The notes beneath the pieces are model-generated. The model ran no database searches, was not told the origin of the DNA, and was given only the letters and a program-made list of their open reading frames with translations. Source: an uncultured bacterium (lineage in GTDB: Bacteria; Bacillota_I; Bacilli_A; RF39; UBA660). From it: 11,239 nt of DNA. Of this stretch, positions 1 through 7,126 are shown piece by piece (within the stretch, counting starts at the first letter, position 1; each line of letters opens with the position of its first letter). The translations under genes and the position numbers were made by a program. The DNA is taken from contig CASEKZ010000024.1 of assembly GCA_949288625.1 (NCBI GenBank), forward strand, positions 1 to 11,239. Reading direction: 5' to 3'.

Positions 1-1676
1 AACGTGTTTTCTAAATCATCAACTTCATTTTTTGATATAATTCTTTGATACGTCATAATGTATAAAAACATATCTAAACTTAATTCCTCTTTAACTAAGG
101 AAGAAGCAACTCTTAAAACTTTCTTTCTAGAAAATAAATAATTTCCTATTTTGTATTGCAAATCATTTATTTTATAGTTGTCTTCTAAATATTTAATCAT
201 TGGAACCTTATAAATGGATGGAATAATTTTATTTGGTTCATCAAGTGTTAATTCTTCATCAAAATTATCCCTTTGATTTATATTTAAATCCGTTAAATTA
301 GACTCACTTAACACGCTAGTATATTTAGTTGCAGCATATACTACCTCAGGTATTAAATACTCATTATTATTTCTTATCGTAGTTACACTTTCATTTTTAA
401 TTTTTTTATTATAAATAATAACCGGCAAGCTCTTTGGTTTCGAAAGCGTAGATAGATGTTCTAAAATATAATCTTTTAAATCAAGTTCTATAAACTGATC
501 TAGCATGGTTATTCCATAAGGCGTAAAAAGTGCCATAGAACCATTAATATCATCATAGTCTATTCCGTACAAACGAAACATGTTTTCTCTTTTTTTAAGC
601 TTTTCTACTGGCAATTTTAGTATCGTTTTCATGCCATCAAAACTACTATTATAAAACGGATATTTCTTTAAGTATTCAGCCGTTTCAAATATTTCGGAAG
701 AATTTAATTCATATGCCTCATCATCGTCATTTACACTTGATTCAACAGGTGAAGAAACATTTGTTATACTACTTTTTGTCTTTTTAGAATTACCAGGCTG
801 ATACGCTTTATCTATCCAGAAGTTATGTATCTTTAAAGTAGCTACTAAACTATAGTTTTTATCCGTTTTAATTTTCTTATAAGCTTCCTTTATCGTATTA
901 ACCGAAGTTCCTAAAGATAGTATTTTAGATAATACGTCTTCTTTAAAGTTTAAATTTAATATCTTGATTGTTTCAAGTATTTTCTTTAAAGTAAGTGATG
1001 TGTAATTAGCTGATACGTTTAGCAAAACGGATTTGTTATTTATATTATAACCATAATCCATAAGTATTTTTCTTACTTCCTCTTCGTTTATTGGTACGTA
1101 GTTTTTAATTGCATATTTATTATACTCATTTAAATTAGTTATTAGCTTTAATTTATAATCATCATTAATATACTTATCCATAAAAATAAAATCAACAAAA
1201 GCTTTGTCCGTTATAACAACATCATTTTGAAACTTATTTTTTAATTCCTCAAACCATAATTTATAAAGCGTTAAATCTTCGTTTTCTTTTTGTCTTTTAC
1301 TAATCATTTTAGATAAACGTTCATATTCATCATACAAAAACAATTCTTTGTCCATCATTTTTTTAACACAATTTAACACATAAGAATAGTTAACAGATGA
1401 AAAAGATGGACTTCTCATTGATAATTCTTTTATGAATTCCAAAAACATTTTTAAACTATCATCATCTAATATTTTATATTTATTATTTATTCTAATAATT
1501 AATTTTTTGTTTCTGTTTATTTCATCAGCTTCATAAGGTCCAACACCATTTTGAACGTCCATTAAAATACTTAAGAAATTTTCTAGATCACTAAAGGTAT
1601 CAAACTCATCTATTTTTGATGCATTAATAATGCTTTTTATCTTATTATCTAAATATTTAACTATTAATTCCTTCAT
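1..1676 (-). CDS. Large helical protein of unknown function, 3' end outside window
   Basis: I translated this by hand: the frame is open from ATG at 1676 to the window edge, giving at least 558 residues with no stop. The start is supported by the Shine-Dalgarno GGAGGTG just upstream and by a 4-nt ATGA overlap with the stop of the preceding gene, typical of translational coupling. I do not recognise the family. No signal peptide or membrane segment is visible. The protein looks almost entirely helical, with a Ser/Thr-rich low-complexity linker near residues 297-315 (KTKSSITNVSSPVESS) followed by an acidic patch (NDDDEAYE). Segments such as 'LKLPVEKLKKRENMFRLYGID' pieces after the linker and 'NLNFKEDVLSKILSLG' before it look like degenerate helical repeats of the kind that end in a Leu-Gly-Ile turn; this is a weak impression. 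It is the last visible gene of the ComEC-like/DUF3006 operon. Function unknown. Confidence 0.85.
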   Translation of the reverse strand, partial: MKELIVKYLDNKIKSIINASKIDEFDTFSDLENFLSILMDVQNGVGPYEADEINRNKKLIIRINNKYKILDDDSLKMFLEFIKELSMRSPSFSSVNYSYVLNCVKKMMDKELFLYDEYERLSKMISKRQKENEDLTLYKLWFEELKNKFQNDVVITDKAFVDFIFMDKYINDDYKLKLITNLNEYNKYAIKNYVPINEEEVRKILMDYGYNINNKSVLLNVSANYTSLTLKKILETIKILNLNFKEDVLSKILSLGTSVNTIKEAYKKIKTDKNYSLVATLKIHNFWIDKAYQPGNSKKTKSSITNVSSPVESSVNDDDEAYELNSSEIFETAEYLKKYPFYNSSFDGMKTILKLPVEKLKKRENMFRLYGIDYDDINGSMALFTPYGITMLDQFIELDLKDYILEHLSTLSKPKSLPVIIYNKKIKNESVTTIRNNNEYLIPEVVYAATKYTSVLSESNLTDLNINQRDNFDEELTLDEPNKIIPSIYKVPMIKYLEDNYKINDLQYKIGNYLFSRKKVLRVASSLVKEELSLDMFLYIMTYQRIISKNEVDDLENT

Positions 1677-3022
1677 TTGGCACCTCCAATAACATTCTTC
1701 TTAATCATATTTATCTCATCTTGCTCTGTTTTATAAATGTTATTAGTAATTTTAAATAGATCATCCCATTTACTAGAAGTTAAAATAACATAGTTATTAT
1801 CTGATAACATTATAAAAGATAAATAAGTAAGTCCCTGCTGAACATAAAAACAATTAGGAATACCCGGAAAAACCTTTTTAGGCTTTGAAACGTAATTTCC
1901 ACGCGACATTTTTTCAACTATTATTCTTGCGTTTTTTTCATAATCACCAGATGCTTTGTTTTTACTTATATCTTCTTCGTAATAGCTTTCACTAGTTTTA
2001 CTATTATGAACAAAATAAACGTTTATTAAATTATCATGTTTATTATTTTCTAAAGCCTCTTCATCATTAAAGGTAACTTTAGGACTATTTAGTTTTTCAA
2101 CCATTTCGTAATTGTTACACAACCTTTGTAAATCATTTAATGGTTTTAAAAGTTCTTCTTCACTTTGAAAGCTTTCTTTTTCTTTTATATAGCTAGCTAT
2201 ATATGAAATATTTAACAATAAATATTTCATAACAGAACCAGCGTCATATACCGACTTTAACACGCTATTTATATCATTTATCAAAAATTCTTGGTATGAC
2301 AAAGCCATGTTTACATCATCGTCATTATATTCCGTTAAATTTTTTAAAAGCTCACTTGATAATTCAATAATGTTTTTAGCACTTTTACTTTTTTCATTTT
2401 TAAACGAAATTTTCTTTTTATATCTTGCTTCTTTCCTTAGCTGACCTTTTATTATTTCCTCTTCTTTTTCCTTGGCTTCTTTTTCTATTTTGCTAATTAA
2501 CTTAGTATACAAATCTATGTTTTTCTTTGTAACAAAACAGTTAAAAGAAACAACCTCTTCTTTAGATAATCCTAATCTTGTAAGCATCAAATTAAAATCC
2601 TTAGATACATAAACTTCTTTTTTACCTATTTCATCAAATAACTTTAATCTTTCGTCAAGACTTAAGTAATACCTTACCGAATTATTATTTAAATAAGATA
2701 GTATGTCACGTAACGTTTTTAATAACATGGCTTTTTCACTAATTAAACTTTTATCATAAGAAGAAGTTAATTTAACGTAACTTTCTTTTCTTAATTTGTT
2801 AACTATTTCGTTAAAAATAGATTTTAAGTTTTCATCTAAAACGTTATTATTAACACCAATACTTATAGAATAATTATTAACGAAATCAGGGTAAGAAAAC
2901 TCATCGCTTTCAAAATAAACTTCTATCATGCTTTTCAATTTATTTATTTCATTATTTCTTCTTCGTAAATCATCATTATAATCTACTAGTCTATCTTTTA
3001 ATGTCTTTAAGTAAGCATCCAA
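1673..3022 (-). CDS. Coiled-coil protein of unknown function (449 aa)
   Basis: No recognised family. I place the start at TTG 3022 and not at the GTG at 3031: that GTG lies inside the Shine-Dalgarno AAGAAGGTGATT, which sits 4 nt before the TTG, the same geometry as in three other genes here. Visible parts: an N-terminal coiled coil (about residues 1-35, with LKDRLVDYNDDL and NNEINKLKSM), a long helical region, a strongly charged Lys/Glu stretch near 190-220 (KIEKEAKEKEEE), a second helical region, and a C-terminal alpha/beta-looking segment of about 80 residues containing NARIIVEKM, IPNCFYVQQGLTYLSF and YVILTSSKWDDL. There is no signal peptide or membrane segment, so it is probably cytoplasmic. 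It is coupled on both sides: its Shine-Dalgarno contains the stop of the DUF3006 gene, and its own TGA overlaps the next ATG. The same layout occurs in the gene at 9092-10480. Confidence 0.85.
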   Translation of the reverse strand: MDAYLKTLKDRLVDYNDDLRRRNNEINKLKSMIEVYFESDEFSYPDFVNNYSISIGVNNNVLDENLKSIFNEIVNKLRKESYVKLTSSYDKSLISEKAMLLKTLRDILSYLNNNSVRYYLSLDERLKLFDEIGKKEVYVSKDFNLMLTRLGLSKEEVVSFNCFVTKKNIDLYTKLISKIEKEAKEKEEEIIKGQLRKEARYKKKISFKNEKSKSAKNIIELSSELLKNLTEYNDDDVNMALSYQEFLINDINSVLKSVYDAGSVMKYLLLNISYIASYIKEKESFQSEEELLKPLNDLQRLCNNYEMVEKLNSPKVTFNDEEALENNKHDNLINVYFVHNSKTSESYYEEDISKNKASGDYEKNARIIVEKMSRGNYVSKPKKVFPGIPNCFYVQQGLTYLSFIMLSDNNYVILTSSKWDDLFKITNNIYKTEQDEINMIKKNVIGGAK

Positions 3023-3026
3023 ATTA

Positions 3027-3034
3027 ATCACCTT
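3027..3034 (-). promoter_or_regulatory. Shine-Dalgarno GGTGAT deciding a TTG start at 3022
   Basis: The minus strand reads AAGAAGGTGAT, then TAAT, then TTG. The match extends into the GGTGATC part of the canonical 16S complement (AAGGAGGTGATC). The TGA stop of the upstream DUF3006 gene (3028-3030) is embedded in it, and so is the GTG at 3031-3029 that an automatic caller could take as a start. Confidence 0.7.
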
Positions 3035-3243
3035 CTTAACTTATTCATTTTATCTTTTATTCTTTTTAATCTTTTTTCTTTCTCATCATTATCAAAAACA
3101 TACGCTTTTCCATCATAACTTAATATATCAGTTTCCTTTACTCCAATAGGTAAATCTTTTTTATTAACCTCTTTTTTTATACCATCTTTTATGTTTTCTA
3201 GTAAAACTATATTATTTTCTATTTTATCAACCGCATATTTCAT
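3028..3243 (-). CDS. DUF3006 family small protein (71 aa)
   Basis: This 71-residue protein fits the DUF3006 family: an N-terminal 'YAVDKIENNIVLLE' strand pattern, a middle 'LPIGVKETDIL' turn (family form: LP-x-G-x-KEGD), and a basic tail (KRLKRIKDKMNKLRR). DUF3006 proteins are typically 60-90 residues, form a small beta domain, and are often encoded beside standalone ComEC-type metallo-beta-lactamase proteins, exactly as here; their biochemical role is not established. The ATG at 3243 is preceded by GGGTAGGTAAT, in which TAG is the stop of the upstream gene. Its own last codons, AGG TGA, form the core of the Shine-Dalgarno of the next gene. Family assignment is from the residue pattern and the neighbour; I consider it likely. 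Confidence 0.8.
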   Translation of the reverse strand: MKYAVDKIENNIVLLENIKDGIKKEVNKKDLPIGVKETDILSYDGKAYVFDNDEKEKRLKRIKDKMNKLRR

Positions 3244-3249
3244 AATTAC

Positions 3250-4182
3250 CTACCCATTCGTATTAGTTTTTTCTGTTTTAACGCTTATATTATTACCATC
3301 ACTTGTAAATATGATGGTGCCAACTAAATCAGTTCTGTATAATTTAACGTTTTTCTTATTAAGCTTATCTAAAGTAGTAGTAGAAGGATGATTATATGAA
3401 TTATTTTGTCCAACTGATATAACCGCGTATTTCGGATTAACCTTATTTAAAAACTCGTCAGTTGTACTATAATTAGACCCATGATGTGCTACTTTTAAAA
3501 CGTCGCTTTTAATATCTTTATTTAGAATTTGTTTTTCAACGTTACTAGTTGCATCCCCGGTAAATAAAAAAGTATTAGAACCATACGTCATTTTAACTAT
3601 GATTGATGAATCATTATCATCATTAGTGTCATCACCAGCATAGATAACCCTTAATGATGCACTACCTAAATCAAATTCATCACCAACATTAGGAACCTCA
3701 TAATTTAGGTTATTACTTTCCAAAGCATCAAGTACGTCCTCAAAAGTCTTGGTAGTAGATATTTTATTTGGCATATAATAATTATTTATATCAAAATTAT
3801 TAATTACATCATCCATACCGCCGATATGATCTTCATGCGGATGAGTTGCAACAACATAATCAAAAGTATCAATACCCAAGTTCTTAAAATAATTAACAAG
3901 CTTTTGTCCATCTTCGTTATTACCAGCATCAATAAGCATGTTATCATCACCCGTTTTAATCAAAATAGAATCAGCCTGTCCAACGTCAATAAAATAAACT
4001 TCTAACGTTTCATCTTGTTTTAAAGAAGTTTCTAAAGAACGCTTTGCCTCGTTAACTTCGTTAGAAACCTCACTAAATCCCAATGATATCTCACCTATAA
4101 CGTCCGTTCCAAAAATAACGTACAACACCATTGCTAAAACAACGAATATCTTAATTAAGTTTTTCTGTTTAGACTTCTTCAT
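3250..4182 (-). CDS. ComEC-like standalone metallo-beta-lactamase-fold protein, membrane anchored
   Basis: This 310-aa protein has an uncleaved-looking hydrophobic N-terminal segment (about residues 9-25) after a Lys-rich start, then a metallo-beta-lactamase fold from about residue 60. Visible metal-site motifs: H114-P-H116-E-D118-H119 followed by IGG, FTGD with D210, AHHGS with H233/H234, and a C-terminal N-S-Y-N-H265-P. The opening 'VYFIDVGQADSILI' and 'LIDAG' are typical of the ComEC/Rec2 C-terminal nuclease-like domain. The family form is usually Y-G-H-P; here it is Y-N-H-P, a mild variation. It lacks the ComEC membrane channel domain, so it is not the DNA-uptake channel itself. Topology suggests the enzyme domain faces outside. 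Likely a secreted phosphodiesterase or nuclease-like hydrolase; substrate unknown. The ATG is preceded by AGAGGTG. It is the first gene of a four-gene operon with its own extended -10 promoter. Confidence 0.87.
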   Translation of the reverse strand: MKKSKQKNLIKIFVVLAMVLYVIFGTDVIGEISLGFSEVSNEVNEAKRSLETSLKQDETLEVYFIDVGQADSILIKTGDDNMLIDAGNNEDGQKLVNYFKNLGIDTFDYVVATHPHEDHIGGMDDVINNFDINNYYMPNKISTTKTFEDVLDALESNNLNYEVPNVGDEFDLGSASLRVIYAGDDTNDDNDSSIIVKMTYGSNTFLFTGDATSNVEKQILNKDIKSDVLKVAHHGSNYSTTDEFLNKVNPKYAVISVGQNNSYNHPSTTTLDKLNKKNVKLYRTDLVGTIIFTSDGNNISVKTEKTNTNG

Positions 4183-4207
4183 GGCACACCTCTACTTTAC
4201 TAATATA

Positions 4208-4216
4208 ATTATAACA
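4208..4216 (-). promoter_or_regulatory. Extended -10 promoter for the ComEC-like operon
   Basis: The minus strand reads TGTTATAAT, an extended -10 (TG-n-TATAAT), about 26 nt before the ATG at 4182. No good -35 is present: 17 nt upstream is the T-run of the rpmF terminator. The extended -10 may make up for this. Confidence 0.5.
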
Positions 4217-4227
4217 CTAGTACAAAT

Positions 4228-4253
4228 TAAAAAAAAGCTTAAAACTTAAGCTT
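4228..4253 (-). terminator. Intrinsic terminator of yceD-rpmF, overlapping the rpmF stop
   Basis: On the minus strand AAGCTTAA, loop GTT, TTAAGCTT gives a perfect 8-bp stem followed by a T-run. The TAA stop of rpmF (4246-4248) is part of the left arm, so the hairpin begins in the last codons of the gene. Confidence 0.85.
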
Positions 4254-4452
4254 CCTCTTTCTTTATTACTTCTTTTCCTTTGTAATTACCACAACTTGGG
4301 CATACTCTGTGTGGTCTTATCATTTCTCCACACTTAGGACATTTTACCGTTCCGTTAGCTTCAATTTTATAGTGAGTGCGACGCATTCTTTTTCTTGTCT
4401 TACTTACTTTTCTGAATGGAACTGCAAATAATTGGATATCCAACTTTAACAT
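4246..4452 (-). CDS. rpmF: Ribosomal protein bL32 with N-terminal Prp-type leader peptide
   Basis: This is large-subunit protein bL32, bound near the peptidyl-transferase side of the 50S subunit. The core is clear: VPFRKVSKTRKRMRRTHYKI (normal Firmicutes form: AVPFRRTSKT-x-KRMRRTH) and a four-cysteine zinc ribbon, C38-P-K-C41 and C51-P-S-C54. Unusual: normal L32 begins Met-Ala-Val-Pro, but here MLKLDIQLF precedes Ala-Val-Pro. That prefix closely resembles the MLKLNLQFFA leader of Firmicutes L27, removed by the cysteine protease Prp after the Ala. The ATG at 4452 is firmly supported by AAGGAGTGAG 7 nt upstream, and there is no ATG, GTG or TTG directly at the Ala-Val-Pro junction. It follows yceD by 15 nt and ends in a terminator. 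L32 identity is near certain; cleavage is inference. Confidence 0.97.
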   Translation of the reverse strand: MLKLDIQLFAVPFRKVSKTRKRMRRTHYKIEANGTVKCPKCGEMIRPHRVCPSCGNYKGKEVIKKEEA

Positions 4453-4467
4453 ATTCTCACTCCTTCC

Positions 4468-4941
4468 TTACTCTTTAATATAATCTTTCAACTTTGCAAG
4501 TCTTGGATCAATCTTTTCCTCATTAGTATCTTCCGTAATAAGACGCCAACCATCACCTTGTAAAGGTACTTCCTTAGCGTCAGGCGCAAGAACTCTTAAA
4601 GGAACATCCACTAATATATATTGCCATATAATTGGAAAAATTTCAAGTCTATTTTGAATAATTTGTAACGAATTATCATCATTTTCACCAATTATCTCGT
4701 TTATGTTAATATTAAACGGATAATTTACATCTTTTAAAGTCCTAGCACAAGGAAGAATCATAACACCTTTTACGTTTATATCAAGTTCATAATTACCATC
4801 TTTATCTAATACGTAACCCGTTACATCTACGGGCGTTATTCTTCTTATATCAGTATCTTTTAAAAACTCATTTGGGACTTTTACTTTACCAGATATAGGT
4901 ATTTTACCACCATGTACTAATTTACTTAAATCAACGTTCAA
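4468..4941 (-). CDS. yceD: YceD/YlbN (DUF177) family protein
   Basis: YceD (YlbN in B. subtilis) belongs to the DUF177 family, encoded immediately upstream of rpmF across most bacteria and thought to act in 23S rRNA or large-subunit biogenesis. Seen here: the central 'GVMILPCARTLKDV' (family signature: a Cys-x-Arg-Thr/Cys motif after a glycine strand) and the C-terminal IDPRLAKLKDYI, matching the usual DPRLAKL ending. The gene is followed after 15 nt by rpmF, which confirms the assignment. I take TTG at 4941 as the start (157 aa): GGTGAT lies exactly 4 nt before it, whereas the GTG codons at 4953 and 4950 fall in that Shine-Dalgarno. A sigma-A-type promoter lies just upstream, with an expected transcript start near 4956, giving a leader of only about 15 nt. 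Confidence 0.93.
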   Translation of the reverse strand: MNVDLSKLVHGGKIPISGKVKVPNEFLKDTDIRRITPVDVTGYVLDKDGNYELDINVKGVMILPCARTLKDVNYPFNININEIIGENDDNSLQIIQNRLEIFPIIWQYILVDVPLRVLAPDAKEVPLQGDGWRLITEDTNEEKIDPRLAKLKDYIKE

Positions 4942-4945
4942 GCCA

Positions 4946-4951
4946 ATCACC
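4946..4951 (-). promoter_or_regulatory. Shine-Dalgarno GGTGAT deciding the TTG start of yceD
   Basis: The order is GGTGAT, TGGC, TTG (4941). Two in-frame GTG codons at 4953 and 4950 overlap this site and would extend the protein by four residues (M-V-I-G) if misread as starts. Confidence 0.7.
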
Positions 4952-4962
4952 ACCGCTTGTTA

Positions 4963-4991
4963 ATTATACTATCTTTTTTTACATAGTTCAA
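4963..4991 (-). promoter_or_regulatory. Sigma-A-type promoter of yceD-rpmF
   Basis: On the minus strand -35 TTGAAC (4991-4986), 17-nt spacer, -10 TATAAT (4968-4963). This is a near-consensus housekeeping promoter positioned for a very short leader before yceD. Confidence 0.8.
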
Positions 4992-5046
4992 GTCATAACC
5001 AAACGTAATTTTTAAAATAGACATAATAATATATTGCATTAAACTC

Positions 5047-5958
5047 TTATTTTTCATAATAACTTCTTACGTCATTATGCAAGTTTTTATTAAATTTCTT
5101 ATTTTTTATCATTTCAATTTCAAATTTATAAGGAGGATAACTTCTATCATTACCTGATTCCTTACTTATGTATGGCGTTTCTAATATTTTAGGAACATCA
5201 TTTAGTCTATCATTATAAATAATCTTTAACATATTATCAAACCCAATCGTTCCATAACCAACGTTTTCATGTCTATCCTTATGCGTTTTAATTGCGTTTT
5301 TAGAATCATTAACATGAACACATCCTATTTTATCTATTCCTATTATATTATCAAACTCTTCTAAAAATTTATCAAAATCCTTCATGTCATATCCAGCATC
5401 ATTTAAATGACAAGTATCTAAACACACCATCAACTTATCTGGATATTTAACACCATCAATAATACGCTTAATATGCTCTAATTTAAAGCATGTTTCCGTA
5501 CCCTTACCTGCCATCGTCTCTAAACATATCTTAACGGCTTGATTAGGCGTTAAAACCTCGTTTAAAGCATTAATAATGTTATTTAGTCCAACGTCTAAAT
5601 TCAAATTTACGTAACTTCCAGGATGTAAAACAAGCTTTTCAGCACCCAATGCATAAACCCTTTTTATTTCATCCTTTAGAAAATCAATGGCAAACTTATA
5701 CTTTGATTCATCCTCATTATTAGCTAAATTAATTATGTATGGCGCATGTACAATTATATTATTTAAATCAACGTTATTTTCATATAATAAATTCCTAGCT
5801 TCCAAAGTCAAATCATAATCAAGTTTACACCTTTTAGTATTTTGCGGAGCTCCCGTATAAAACATAAATGTATTAGCCCCATAACTTATAGCTTCTTTTA
5901 CACTACCTAATAATTGTTCCTTACTATTAAATGATACGTGCGATCCTATTAGTAACAT
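5047..5958 (-). CDS. nfo: Deoxyribonuclease IV (AP endonuclease, Nfo)
   Basis: Nfo cuts DNA 5' to abasic sites in base excision repair in the cytoplasm, using three zinc ions. The protein has 303 residues against about 285 in E. coli. All nine metal ligands can be placed: H71 (VHAPY), H112 (LHPGS), E147 (LETMAGKGTE), D181 and H184 (CLDTCH), H215 (VHVNDS), D228 and H230 (HKDRHENVGYG) and E260 (LETPY). The N-terminal IGSHVS is also typical. The extra length is a charged C-terminal tail of about 20 residues ending in DVRSYYEK. The ATG at 5958 has a strong AAGGAGG upstream. It has its own promoter and stands as a single gene between the prepilin and yceD. No clear terminator follows it; some transcripts may read into yceD. 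Confidence 0.96.
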   Translation of the reverse strand: MLLIGSHVSFNSKEQLLGSVKEAISYGANTFMFYTGAPQNTKRCKLDYDLTLEARNLLYENNVDLNNIIVHAPYIINLANNEDESKYKFAIDFLKDEIKRVYALGAEKLVLHPGSYVNLNLDVGLNNIINALNEVLTPNQAVKICLETMAGKGTETCFKLEHIKRIIDGVKYPDKLMVCLDTCHLNDAGYDMKDFDKFLEEFDNIIGIDKIGCVHVNDSKNAIKTHKDRHENVGYGTIGFDNMLKIIYNDRLNDVPKILETPYISKESGNDRSYPPYKFEIEMIKNKKFNKNLHNDVRSYYEK

Positions 5959-5980
5959 TCAAAACCCTCCTTACATATTA

Positions 5981-6009
5981 ATTATACTAAATAATTGGAA
6001 TGAAAGCAA
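5981..6009 (-). promoter_or_regulatory. Sigma-A-type promoter of nfo
   Basis: On the minus strand -35 TTGCTT (6009-6004), 17-nt spacer, -10 TATAAT (5986-5981). The -35 sits in the tail of the prepilin terminator. Confidence 0.72.
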
Positions 6010-6036
6010 AAAGAAAAGAGCAATAAATAGCTCTTT
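6006..6036 (-). terminator. Intrinsic terminator of the prepilin gene
   Basis: On the minus strand AAAGAGC, 8-nt loop, GCTCTTT, followed by TCTTTTT. The 7-bp stem starts inside the TAA stop (6035-6037). Confidence 0.8.
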
Positions 6037-6496
6037 AATTACTACTACTAGTTTTACATTCAGCATTAAACTGCATTGAACTTGCATTAACGGTAATTCC
6101 ACTATCTGCTTCTTTTACAGAACAACCTTCTGTACCTTTTGTACAATAATAATCTGTAAATTTAACATTATCAAATTGTCCGTCAGCTTTTGCAGCCACC
6201 GTAACAGTAGAAATATCTGGATTATTAGTGTTAGAAGTAACTGTTAAAGTATAATCTTCATCATCTGTACTCATATCACTTATTTTATATAAATCATTAG
6301 CATTAATCTCATTGTCTTGAGCACATAACAATTTTGCGTTTCTCTCAATCATTTGTACTGATTCATAAAACGAGTCTGCTCTTGATTTTTTTATCGTGTT
6401 ATTAATTTGTGTTGTTGCGATAACCATTATGATTGCAAGTACTACGATAACTGCAAGTAACTCAATTAAAGTAAAACCTTTATTATTCTTTTTCAT
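6035..6496 (-). CDS. Type IV prepilin-like protein
   Basis: A 153-residue class III signal-peptide protein. The N-terminus MKKNNKG-FTLIELL has the prepilin peptidase site (cleavage after G7, methylated F8, E12 at mature position 5), followed by a hydrophobic helix to about residue 29 (LAVIVVLAIIMVIA). The rest is a small globular extracellular domain with four cysteines (C58, C118, C125, C147), which could form two disulfides; C118 and C125 lie in a YYCTKGTEGC hairpin. Such proteins are major or minor pilins of type IV pili or ComG-type pseudopili, assembled through the membrane. No pilus ATPase, platform protein or peptidase gene is visible here, so the partner machinery is elsewhere. The gene stands alone with its own near-consensus promoter and terminator. 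The start is supported by AAGGAAGGTAAT before ATG 6496. Subtype (ComGC-like or other) cannot be told. Confidence 0.9.
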   Translation of the reverse strand: MKKNNKGFTLIELLAVIVVLAIIMVIATTQINNTIKKSRADSFYESVQMIERNAKLLCAQDNEINANDLYKISDMSTDDEDYTLTVTSNTNNPDISTVTVAAKADGQFDNVKFTDYYCTKGTEGCSVKEADSGITVNASSMQFNAECKTSSSN

Positions 6497-6538
6497 TTTT
6501 TATTACCTTCCTTTTCACTATTTTATTCTCATAACTAG

Positions 6539-6567
6539 ATATTAACATTATCAAGTGTTTTAGTCAA
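6539..6567 (-). promoter_or_regulatory. Sigma-A-type promoter of the prepilin gene
   Basis: On the minus strand -35 TTGACT (6567-6562), 17-nt spacer, -10 TAATAT (6544-6539). It starts only 7 nt after the rsmD stop, so the prepilin is transcribed on its own as well as by possible read-through. Confidence 0.72.
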
Positions 6568-6573
6568 TGGTTT

Positions 6574-7122
6574 TTATTTTCTTTTTAAAATGTTTACGCA
6601 CTTTTTACCATAACTTCTTGTTTTATATGTAAATAAATTATCATATTTTGAATAATCTATTTTAATTTCAGATTCACATACAATAATACCATTATTAGAT
6701 ATTAAACTTATATTATCATTTATTATGGATAAAGATTTATCTAGTTCATCAGTATGATATGGTGGATCTAAAAATATAATATCAAATATAATTTTACCTT
6801 TAATAAAGTCATATAAAGCATCTTTAGCATTCTTATTTATAATATTAGTATTATCAATGTTTAAAGATTTTATGTTATCTTTTATTACGTTTATAGCTTT
6901 TATATTATTATCTACTAAATATGCTTTTTTAGCTCCATTAGATAAGGATTCTATAGCTAAATTACCACTTCCTGAGTATAAGTCTAGCACGACGGAGTCT
7001 TTTATATAATCTTGAATCATAGCAAAAAGTGATTCTTTTACCCTATCCATCGTAGGTCTTGTTCCATCAATATCAAAACCCTTTAATGTTTTTCCTTTAT
7101 ATTTACCACTAATTATCTTCAA
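6574..7122 (-). CDS. rsmD: 16S rRNA (guanine(966)-N(2))-methyltransferase RsmD
   Basis: RsmD (YlbH) methylates G966 of 16S rRNA in the assembling 30S subunit, using S-adenosylmethionine. The 182-residue length is usual. Seen: the N-terminal IISGKYKGKTLKG and 'TRPTMDRVKESLF' (family TRPT-x-D-R-V-R/K-E), the SAM-binding motif I LDLYSGSGNLAIE (D47 to E58), the acidic D71 after strand 2, and the catalytic DPPY at 119-122. The start is TTG at 7122, with GGTGAT exactly 4 nt upstream, and the protein begins M-K-I-I-S-G as in homologues. It follows the ylbD-E-F block, but coaD, its usual downstream partner, is absent here. No terminator follows; transcription probably continues towards the prepilin promoter region. 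Confidence 0.95.
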   Translation of the reverse strand: MKIISGKYKGKTLKGFDIDGTRPTMDRVKESLFAMIQDYIKDSVVLDLYSGSGNLAIESLSNGAKKAYLVDNNIKAINVIKDNIKSLNIDNTNIINKNAKDALYDFIKGKIIFDIIFLDPPYHTDELDKSLSIINDNISLISNNGIIVCESEIKIDYSKYDNLFTYKTRSYGKKCVNILKRK

Positions 7123-7126
7123 TTAA

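Noticed and set aside
1..1676. mTERF-like or TPR repeat protein
   Set aside because: Some helical segments end in Leu-Gly or Tyr-Gly-Ile turns, but spacing is irregular and no repeat can be aligned by eye with confidence.
3191..3391. 66-residue open frame on the plus strand
   Set aside because: It lies opposite the DUF3006 and ComEC-like genes, has no Shine-Dalgarno, and its hydrophobic content is what AT-rich antisense frames give.
3250..4182. Full ComEC DNA-uptake channel
   Set aside because: Only one membrane segment; the multi-pass competence domain is absent.
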